Assembly (NCBI GenBank): GCA_903840235.1
Contig: CAIMFE010000206.1
Coordinates: forward strand, 1 to 12,641
Direction of reading: 5' to 3'
Source: an uncultured Opitutia bacterium
Lineage (GTDB): Bacteria > Verrucomicrobiota > Verrucomicrobiia > Opitutales > UBA953
DNA: 12,641 nucleotides
Under the pieces are notes generated by a model. The model saw only the letters and a list, made by a program, of their open reading frames with translations. It had not been told where the DNA came from and searched no databases. The position numbers and the translations under genes were made by a program. Position 1 is the stretch's first letter, and every line of letters starts with the position of its first letter. Positions 6,842 through 12,641 of the stretch are shown piece after piece.

Positions 6842-6848
6842 CTATAAT
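6822..6848 (+). promoter_or_regulatory. Sigma-70-like promoter of the exporter operon
   Basis: The -35-like TTGACC (6822-6827) and a perfect -10 TATAAT (6843-6848) are separated by 15 nt, slightly shorter than ideal. The expected start of transcription is about 6854-6856, only 4-6 nt before the ATG at 6860. That leaves no room for a Shine-Dalgarno, and none is present, so the mRNA may be effectively leaderless. Confidence 0.6.
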
Positions 6849-6859
6849 CATAATAAAAA

Positions 6860-8050
6860 ATGCTAAGGCTCGCCCTCAATATGCTTTTTGGAGACACCGC
6901 TAAGTTGGCGATGCTTCTTTGTGGGTTGGCTTTCTCGGCACTCTTAATGGCGCAGCAAACGTCGGTGTTCTTCGGAATCATGAGCTGGACGTACACACCG
7001 GTGGTCAACATCCGGGCGCATGTATGGGTGAGTGATCCGATGGTTGAACAAGCCAACGACGCCAAGCCGATGCGCGATACGGAACTAGGCAGAGTGCGTT
7101 CCGTGGATGGCGTCGCCTGGGCTGCTCCCTTACACACTTCATTTTTACAGGCACGCATGGTGGATGGTAATTTCAAATTAATTACGATGGTGGGAATTGA
7201 TGCCGATACTTTTGCGGGCGCACCCGCTCAACTCAGCCAAGGACAAATAGATGACCTGCGTCTTCCTAACACAGTGATTGTTGATGAATGGGGCGCTCAA
7301 CTGATGGGCCGTCAGGTTAAAGGACCCGATGGAAAAATAACCACCGTACCATTAAAACCAGGTGATGTCTTTGAGATCAATGATATCGAAGCCCGCATTG
7401 TTGGAATTTGTAAAGTGCGTCGCGCATTTACCGGCGGGCCGTTTGTTTACACCACTTATGATCGCGCCAAGTCATACACACTCGGTGCACGAAGAACTTT
7501 AAGCTTCATGTTAGTTGAGCCTGTGGCGGGTGTAACCTCTACACAACTCTGTGAACGTATTGAAAATGAAACAGGTCTTAAAGCCTGGACAACTGATACG
7601 GTCATCTGGGATTGGACGGATCGCAGTTTAGCCCGCGCCACCTTTTGGTGGTTCTGGAAAAACACCGGCATCCCATTTTCGTTTGGCACCGCAGTCGCCC
7701 TTGGACTTTTCGTGGGCATAGCGATATCAGGCCAAACCTTTTATTCCTTCGTTTTAGAAAATCTAAAATACTTTGCCGCGATTAAAGCAATGGGCGCGAG
7801 CATGCGCGTATTATCGGCTATGTTGTTTGTTCAGGCTACCACCGCCGGTTTAATTGGCTTTGGTTTAGGTGCGGGAATGGCTCAGGCGATTGGTCGCGTC
7901 ATGATTGAAAAAGGTATGCCGCCTTTTGTGATGTTTCCCCAAATTTTAATTGCGACTCTGGTGCTCACGATGGGCATCAGTTTCGTCTCCGCAATTATTG
8001 GCATTGTTAAGGTGTCGCGCGTCGACGCCGCTACCGTTTTCCGAGGATGA
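6860..8050 (+). CDS. ABC exporter permease, FtsX/MacB fold (DevC-like)
   Basis: A 396-residue inner-membrane permease of a type VII (MacB/DevC-like) ABC exporter. TM1 lies at about 15-35, a large periplasmic domain at about 45-270, then TM2 274-296, a coupling-helix region ENLKYFAAIKAMGAS (300-314), TM3 319-342 and TM4 359-383. It ends in VSRVDAATVFRG, typical of FtsX-domain proteins. The N-terminus MLRLALNMLFGDTAK matches what I know of DevC-type permeases, so the ATG at 6860 is preferred over the ATG at 6881 despite the missing Shine-Dalgarno. It lacks a fused ATPase, which is encoded by the next gene and overlaps it by 4 nt. By analogy with MacAB-TolC it transduces ATP hydrolysis into movement of the periplasmic adaptor instead of carrying substrate across the inner membrane. 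Substrate unknown. Confidence 0.92.
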   Translation: MLRLALNMLFGDTAKLAMLLCGLAFSALLMAQQTSVFFGIMSWTYTPVVNIRAHVWVSDPMVEQANDAKPMRDTELGRVRSVDGVAWAAPLHTSFLQARMVDGNFKLITMVGIDADTFAGAPAQLSQGQIDDLRLPNTVIVDEWGAQLMGRQVKGPDGKITTVPLKPGDVFEINDIEARIVGICKVRRAFTGGPFVYTTYDRAKSYTLGARRTLSFMLVEPVAGVTSTQLCERIENETGLKAWTTDTVIWDWTDRSLARATFWWFWKNTGIPFSFGTAVALGLFVGIAISGQTFYSFVLENLKYFAAIKAMGASMRVLSAMLFVQATTAGLIGFGLGAGMAQAIGRVMIEKGMPPFVMFPQILIATLVLTMGISFVSAIIGIVKVSRVDAATVFRG

Positions 8051-8766
8051 CACACACTATCGCAGTCGCCGCCCGTCAGGTGGATATTTCTTTTGGATCA
8101 GAAGAAGCCAAAGTCATTGCCCTCAATCACACAGATTTTTCTGCACACACGGGCGAGCTGATTATGTTGGTTGGTCCATCAGGTTGCGGTAAAACAACAT
8201 TACTTTCGGTGATTGCAGGAACGCTCACCCCTCAGTCGGGAGAAATTGAAGTCTTTGGTCAGCGTCTTGATGGATTGAGCCAAGAAGAATTAACCACCTT
8301 TCGCCGAAAAAACTTAGGATTTGTTTTTCAGTCTTTTAATTTAATTCCCACCCTTTCAGTGGTGGAGAATGTGATGATACCTTTATTAATACAGGGTGCG
8401 AGTCACGCGGTTGCCAAAAAGAAGGCTACCGAGATTTTGGAAAAAGTAGGATTAAAAGGAAGAGAAGAAGGTAAGCCCAATGCACTTTCGGGCGGACAAC
8501 AACAACGCGTCGCCATTGCGCGCGCACTCGTGCACGAACCGCCATTGTTAATTTGCGATGAGCCCACTTCGGCTCTCGATAAAGACACCGGTGCACAAAT
8601 TATGGAAATGATTAGAGAACTTTCCCGCGCGCCTAATCGATGTGTGGTAGTGGTCACACACGATTTCCGAATTTTTAAATACGCCGATCGCATTGCGGAA
8701 ATGGAAGATGGAAAAATCAAACGCGTCGTCGACGATCCCCGAACCCTAGACCCTACCTACCTTTAA
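8047..8766 (+). CDS. ABC exporter ATP-binding protein (MacB/LolD/DevA-like)
   Basis: A 239-residue cytoplasmic ATPase with all motifs intact: Walker A GPSGCGKT at 43-50, Q-loop Q95 in FVFQSFNL, signature LSGGQ at 147-151, Walker B LLICDE at 167-172, D-loop SALD at 175-178 and H-loop H205 in VVTHD. The VFQSFNLIPTLSVVENV context is typical of the LolD/FtsE/MacB branch. Its ATG overlaps the permease stop (ATGA at 8047-8050), so translation is probably coupled and the two subunits are made in step. It is followed after 5 nt by the adaptor gene. Two copies should form the nucleotide-binding dimer under the permease dimer. The length is normal for DevA-type subunits. Confidence 0.95.
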   Translation: MTHTIAVAARQVDISFGSEEAKVIALNHTDFSAHTGELIMLVGPSGCGKTTLLSVIAGTLTPQSGEIEVFGQRLDGLSQEELTTFRRKNLGFVFQSFNLIPTLSVVENVMIPLLIQGASHAVAKKKATEILEKVGLKGREEGKPNALSGGQQQRVAIARALVHEPPLLICDEPTSALDKDTGAQIMEMIRELSRAPNRCVVVVTHDFRIFKYADRIAEMEDGKIKRVVDDPRTLDPTYL

Positions 8767-8771
8767 ACGCC

Positions 8772-9707
8772 ATGTTCAAAAAACGAATCATTCTCATTAT
8801 CGTAGCTATCGCCGGTGCGATTGCTGCCTTTCAATTAACCCGCGGTACAGCCTCCGAGGTGGCGATTAAACCGCCGCCCTACGAGCCCGCCGTGAGAGAC
8901 AAGAACGGATTAATTTCCGCGGCTGGTTTGGTTGAAGCATTGGCAGAAAACACATCAGTGGGTTCACCTAATTCGGGAACAGTTGCCGTTATTCATGTTA
9001 AAGTTTGGGATAAGATTAAAGCGGGTCAGGCTTTACTCACTTTGGATGGACGTGAATTAAACGCGCAGCTCGAAGTACAAAACGCCGCGGTCACCGCAGC
9101 TGAATCTGCCGCTGAACGCGCCATCGATCAGTCTAAACGTTGGACCAGTATTAAAGATAGTGGTGCCGTCAGTGCTTCCGATTTAATAAATTATCAAATG
9201 GCCGCCAAAGAGGCCCAGGCGAAATTAAACTTAGCCCGAGCTCAGGCTGACCAATTGAAAGTCATGATTGACCGTTTGGTTGTCCGTTCCCCTATCGATG
9301 CCACAGTTTTACAAGTGAATGTAAGAGTCGGTGAATTCGTCGCTGCGGGTATCAAGGCTCCAGTAATTTTAGGTAATATAGATCAATTACAAATTCGTTG
9401 TGATGTAGATGAACAACTGGCGACGAGAGTGCGAGAAGGTCTGCCTGCAAAAGGATATCTAAAAGGAGAGAGTACACGTGCGGGTGCGACCGATCGAGCG
9501 ATACCGTTAAAGTTTTTAAGAATCGAGCCCTTTGTTATTCCAAAAGTTTCTTTAACCGGTGCGAGCGTTGAGCGCGTCGACACACGCGTCCTCCAAGTCA
9601 TCTACCAATTTGATAGACCCGCCGACCACAACATTTTCGTAGGTCAGCAAATGGATGTTTATATCGACACCTCAAAATCTTCACCTGCGAATGAATCGGC
9701 TAAATAA
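8772..9707 (+). CDS. Periplasmic adaptor (membrane fusion protein, HlyD/DevB-like)
   Basis: A 311-residue adaptor that should link the inner-membrane ABC permease to the outer-membrane factor. An N-terminal anchor helix at about 5-21 follows MFKKR. The first lipoyl half-motif (SGTVAVIHVKVWDKIKAGQ, 68-86) and the second (about 168-190, with SPIDATVLQVNVRVGE) bracket an alpha-helical hairpin at about 95-165 rich in alanine and glutamine. Beta-barrel and membrane-proximal domains run from about 200 to 300. The hairpin is fairly short, about 35 residues per arm, which sets the reach to the TolC-like partner. No Shine-Dalgarno is visible before the ATG at 8772, 5 nt after the ATPase stop, so it probably relies on coupling. 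It overlaps the start of the outer-membrane gene. Confidence 0.92.
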   Translation: MFKKRIILIIVAIAGAIAAFQLTRGTASEVAIKPPPYEPAVRDKNGLISAAGLVEALAENTSVGSPNSGTVAVIHVKVWDKIKAGQALLTLDGRELNAQLEVQNAAVTAAESAAERAIDQSKRWTSIKDSGAVSASDLINYQMAAKEAQAKLNLARAQADQLKVMIDRLVVRSPIDATVLQVNVRVGEFVAAGIKAPVILGNIDQLQIRCDVDEQLATRVREGLPAKGYLKGESTRAGATDRAIPLKFLRIEPFVIPKVSLTGASVERVDTRVLQVIYQFDRPADHNIFVGQQMDVYIDTSKSSPANESAK

Positions 9708-11091
9708 AAAGTTTTTCATTACAGCGGCCTTAATTTTGGTTGGCTGTGCGCATGAAGCTGCGGTACGTCCGGATGGACTTACACCGGTTAGTGAATTCTC
9801 GTACAAGGTCTCCGATGGCAAGGTTGCCGACGACCAATGGTGGAAGTCTTTCAAAGATACAAACCTCGACGCCTTAATAGAGAGAGCACTGAAAGCTAAT
9901 CCTGATTTAGCCATCGCCCAAGCCCACTGGAGAGAGGCCCGTGCAAGTGTTGCGGCGGTAAACGCCCAACTACTTCCACGCGTGGACGCCCAGGCTTCCT
10001 ATCAATCAAGCCGAACCTCAGCAAATACTGGACGAGATTTTCCTGGAATGCCTCGTCGGTTTGATACTTTAACGGTGGGCGGCCAAGTAAATTGGGAAAT
10101 AGATTTTTGGGATAAGAACAAATTAAGTTCGGAGTCAGCGGTAGCTGAAGCCGTTGCTGCTGGTTACAGCGTAGAAAATGCCAAGGTATCTTTAATCGCC
10201 GAAGTGTCCCGACTCTGGTTCGCAATTCAATCGGCTCGTATCGACGCCGAATGTTTATCGGACGAGTTTAAAGCGCGATATCGTGAAATGGAGATTACCG
10301 AGAAAGCTGTGAACGCTGGATTACTTTCCACCGATCCTCTTTCAACTACACAGTTGGCCGCCGCCCAAGCAAAATTAGATATGTCTAATGCTGCCCGACG
10401 TCTCGCGGCCTACGAATCAGCCCTCCGCGCTTTGATTGGCGCACCTCAAACCGAGAAGCTTCCGGCAACGATTTCAACCGAAGTAAAAATTAAAAAGGTC
10501 CGCCCTAACTTTAGTGCCGGTATTCCTTCACAACTTTTATTAAGTCGCCCGGATCTTGCCGCCGCCTCGATGAGATTAGATTCTGCGATGGCTCGCGAAG
10601 GTGTGGCGCGTTCCGATTTTTATCCATCGGTGACTCTTAATGGCCAACTCGGTTGGCAGGCTGATCCCGCTTCTAAAATTGCCAAAGGCTCTTCGGGATT
10701 CTGGTCTTTAATGCCCGCCATTGATATTCCTTTGTTTGATGGTGACCGAAGAGAATCGCAACTCGAGGTTGCGCGATCACGCATAGACTTAGCCGGTGCT
10801 GAATGGCGTAAGGCTGTTCTTAATGCTTTTCGTGAAGTTGAAGTAACGCTCGTGGATATTCGTGAACTGGAAGATGAAGTTAAATTAGCTGAAAGAGTTT
10901 TAGAGGCGGTCACCCAACGACTTGAGAATGCCAAAACGCGTTACACTGCTGGCGTGGCTGATGAGCGTGAGGTTGTGATTGCAACACGTGATCTCGCACT
11001 AGCGCGTCGCACCCACGCCAATTTAGAATTAGAAATTTGTCAGGCAACCGTTCGCCTCGCTGCCGCCACAGGTGGTGGTTGGAAGAAATAA
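9691..11091 (+). CDS. Outer-membrane efflux lipoprotein (TolC/OprM-type, NodT family)
   Basis: A 466-residue outer-membrane channel of the exporter. A lipoprotein signal starts at the ATG at 9691 (MNRLNKKFF) and ends in the lipobox LVGC with the acylated cysteine at 19; alanine at +2 fits outer-membrane sorting. An upstream in-frame ATG at 9655 would add 12 residues (MFISTPQNLHLR) ahead of this signal and is less likely. Family landmarks are DDQWWKSFKDTNLDALI, the AQLLPRVDAQASY stretch, WEIDFWDK and the second-repeat SRPDLAAASMRLDSAMAR with the following SDFYPSVTLNG, giving the two OEP repeats expected of a trimeric barrel and tunnel. The start overlaps the adaptor gene by 17 nt, so all four components form one operon. 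A strong terminator follows directly. Confidence 0.93.
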   Translation: MNRLNKKFFITAALILVGCAHEAAVRPDGLTPVSEFSYKVSDGKVADDQWWKSFKDTNLDALIERALKANPDLAIAQAHWREARASVAAVNAQLLPRVDAQASYQSSRTSANTGRDFPGMPRRFDTLTVGGQVNWEIDFWDKNKLSSESAVAEAVAAGYSVENAKVSLIAEVSRLWFAIQSARIDAECLSDEFKARYREMEITEKAVNAGLLSTDPLSTTQLAAAQAKLDMSNAARRLAAYESALRALIGAPQTEKLPATISTEVKIKKVRPNFSAGIPSQLLLSRPDLAAASMRLDSAMAREGVARSDFYPSVTLNGQLGWQADPASKIAKGSSGFWSLMPAIDIPLFDGDRRESQLEVARSRIDLAGAEWRKAVLNAFREVEVTLVDIRELEDEVKLAERVLEAVTQRLENAKTRYTAGVADEREVVIATRDLALARRTHANLELEICQATVRLAAATGGGWKK

Positions 11092-11117
11092 AAAAGCCCC
11101 AGTTTCGTGGGGCTTTT
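11092..11117. terminator. Bidirectional intrinsic terminator after the exporter operon
   Basis: AAAAGCCCCA (11092-11101) and TGGGGCTTTT (11108-11117) form a perfect 10-bp stem with the 6-nt loop GTTTCG. It follows the stop of the outer-membrane gene directly on the plus strand, and reads out into a T-run on the minus strand beyond the gnd stop. It therefore separates the convergent exporter operon and gnd. Confidence 0.92.
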
Positions 11118-11128
11118 GTTTAAAGCGG

Positions 11129-12625
11129 TTAAGCTTTAATTTGAGGACGCTTAGGATCCGGCCAATCGATGTGGAAGAACTCACCACGTGGCTTGTCGGT
11201 ACGCTCGTAAGTGTGAGCGCCGAAGAAGTCGCGTTGTCCTTGTAATAGATTTTGAGGCAAGCGCTCGGTGCGGTACGAATCGAAGTAAGAGAGTGCCGAG
11301 CCCAAAGTAGGAACTGGAATTCCGTGCTTCACGGCCAAGGCAATGACTTTGCGCCAATTCTTTTGCGCCTTCTTCACGGTCTTCTTGAAGTAAGGATCGA
11401 GGAGAAGGTTGGCTAATTTAGATTTCTTACCAAAGGCTTCAGTGATTTTCTGTAAGAAGCTCGCACGGATAATGCAACCGCCGCGCCAGATTTGAGCAAT
11501 CTCACCGAAGTTAAGCTTCCAGTTATATTCTTTCTGCGCTTCACGCATTAATTGGAAGCCTTGAGAGTAAGAACAAATCTTGGAGCAATAGAGAGCGTCA
11601 CGAATTTGTTCGATGACTTTCGCTTTGTCGGGATTGGTCATTGCGCGCTTAGGTCCGCGAAGAGCCTTAGCAGCAGCAACACGTTCTTCTTTCACTGCGG
11701 ATAAGCAGCGAGCGAACACGGCTTCAGCAATCGTTGGAGCGGCCACACCCATGTCGAGTGCGTTAGCGCTGGTCCATTTACCAGTTCCTTTTTGTCCGGC
11801 AGTATCAAGGATAACGTCCACTAAAGGAACGCCAGTCTCAGGATCTTTTTGTTTTAAAACCTTAGCGGTGATTTCGATAAGGAATGAATTTAAATCACCC
11901 TTATTCCACTCTTCAAAAGTAGAACCAATTTCATCGGGGGACATTCCTAAGAGACCACGCATTAAGTCGTAAGCTTCACAAATCATCTGCATGTCGCCGT
12001 ACTCGATGCCGTTGTGAACCATCTTCACGTAGTGGCCAGCGCCATCAGGACCGATATGTGCAACGCAAGGCACGCCACCTTTGATGGGCTTACCAGGTTT
12101 TGCACCGGTGAGTTCAACGCCGGTTTGTGCATCTACTTTAGAAGCTACTGCTTCCCAGATAGGTTTTAATTCTTCCCAGGCTTTAGGATCGCCACCTGGC
12201 ATTAAGGATGGACCGAAGCGTGCACCTTCTTCGCCGCCCGATACTCCCGAACCGATAAAGCGAAGACCTTTTGCTTTGAGTTCGCGTTCACGACGAATCG
12301 TGTCGGTCCAAAGTGCGTTACCACCATCGATGATGATGTCGTCTTTTTCAAAAACTGAAGCGAGTTCGTTGATCACGGCGTCAGTTGGCGCGCCGGCCTT
12401 AACGAGGATGATAGCTTTGCGTGGCTTCTTTAAAGAAGCAGCGAAGTCTTTCATCGTCGCACAACCAGTAAGTTTACCGGGGGTGCTGGGATTTTCTTTC
12501 ACAAACTCGTCCGTTTTAGCGGTCGTACGATTGTAGACAGAAATCGCGAAACCGTGGTCCGCGATGTTAAGGGCGAGATTCTGACCCATGACGGCCAGAC
12601 CAATGAGACCAATGTCGGATTGCAT
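11129..12625 (-). CDS. gnd: 6-phosphogluconate dehydrogenase, decarboxylating (Gnd)
   Basis: Oxidises and decarboxylates 6-phosphogluconate to ribulose 5-phosphate with NADP(H) in the oxidative pentose phosphate pathway. Counting from the ATG at 12625 (498 residues), the Rossmann motif GLAVMGQN is near 9-16, GVSGGEEGARFGPSLMPGG near 127-145 and the catalytic GHYVKMVHNGIEYGD near 197-211, with the lysine, histidine-asparagine and glutamate intact. GQKGTGKWT and IWRGGCIIRA follow, and the C-terminus has the substrate-binding SYRTERLPQN. An ATG at 12637 would add only MGSL. I prefer 12625 because MQSDIGLIG has the usual spacing to the first strand; the region further upstream is cut by the window edge. 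About 17 extra residues (TGVELTGAKPGKPIKGG, near 168-184) sit before the PCVAHIGPDGAGH stretch relative to E. coli Gnd, which is 468 residues. Confidence 0.95.
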   Translation of the reverse strand: MQSDIGLIGLAVMGQNLALNIADHGFAISVYNRTTAKTDEFVKENPSTPGKLTGCATMKDFAASLKKPRKAIILVKAGAPTDAVINELASVFEKDDIIIDGGNALWTDTIRRERELKAKGLRFIGSGVSGGEEGARFGPSLMPGGDPKAWEELKPIWEAVASKVDAQTGVELTGAKPGKPIKGGVPCVAHIGPDGAGHYVKMVHNGIEYGDMQMICEAYDLMRGLLGMSPDEIGSTFEEWNKGDLNSFLIEITAKVLKQKDPETGVPLVDVILDTAGQKGTGKWTSANALDMGVAAPTIAEAVFARCLSAVKEERVAAAKALRGPKRAMTNPDKAKVIEQIRDALYCSKICSYSQGFQLMREAQKEYNWKLNFGEIAQIWRGGCIIRASFLQKITEAFGKKSKLANLLLDPYFKKTVKKAQKNWRKVIALAVKHGIPVPTLGSALSYFDSYRTERLPQNLLQGQRDFFGAHTYERTDKPRGEFFHIDWPDPKRPQIKA

Positions 12626-12641
12626 AAGTGACCCCATCGCA

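Noticed and set aside
9655..9690. Upstream ATG at 9655 as the start of the outer-membrane factor
   Set aside because: It would place 12 unrelated residues before a complete lipoprotein signal sequence and deepen the overlap with the adaptor gene to 53 nt; the ATG at 9691 gives a standard signal peptide.
11184..11191. A second CCACGTGG core inside gnd as a possible parS
   Set aside because: Only the central 8 bp are symmetric. The flanks (TCA on the left and CTT on the right) do not match the TGTT/AACA arms, so this is likely chance within coding sequence.
11613..12536. Long plus-strand open frames (119 and 151 codons) opposite gnd
   Set aside because: They are shadows of the gnd codons, low-complexity in composition, with no ribosome binding site or family resemblance.

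Overview
The window looks like ordinary bacterial chromosome, probably close to the replication origin. It holds a tRNA-modification pair (mnmE, then mnmG cut by the left edge), an amino-acid biosynthesis pair, a small secreted protein, two membrane proteins, a four-gene tripartite ABC exporter and 6-phosphogluconate dehydrogenase. The organism is Gram-negative: there is a TolC-type outer-membrane lipoprotein with a periplasmic adaptor. Several genes have weak or no Shine-Dalgarno sequence. Gene content and protein style (lysA subtype, fungal-type cystathionine gamma-synthase relative, DevCAB-like exporter, 6-phosphogluconate dehydrogenase with an insertion) fit the Verrucomicrobiota/PVC group best, but that assignment is a low-confidence inference.

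Left part (1-2145, minus strand): mnmE and mnmG form an operon transcribed leftwards, and mnmG runs off the window. A perfect 16-bp palindrome at 8-23 matches the chromosomal parS site bound by ParB and lies inside the mnmG coding sequence. This suggests the origin-proximal cluster (rsmG, parA, parB) lies just beyond the left edge. The mnmG Shine-Dalgarno sequence can fold into a tight hairpin with the bases next to the start codon, which suggests translational coupling to mnmE.

Middle (2221-6784): lysA (last step of lysine synthesis) is followed after 2 nt by a cystathionine gamma-synthase-like PLP enzyme, so two branches of the aspartate amino-acid family are encoded together. A bidirectional terminator separates this pair from a convergent gene for a small secreted, highly charged protein. 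An aquaporin-family channel whose second NPA box lacks the usual arginine comes next, then a four-helix membrane protein of unknown function.

Right part (6860-12625): permease, ATPase, adaptor and outer-membrane factor genes follow with overlaps or a 5-nt gap, and read as one operon for a complete inner-to-outer-membrane exporter of unknown substrate. Its promoter has a perfect -10 box so close to the first ATG that the transcript may be leaderless. A second bidirectional terminator separates it from the convergent gnd gene of the pentose phosphate pathway.

No RNA genes, insertion sequences, prophage genes or CRISPR arrays were seen. I found no convincing new multi-gene system. The best leads are the parS site in mnmG, the occluded mnmG ribosome binding site, the unusual aquaporin and the lysA-linked fungal-type synthase relative.
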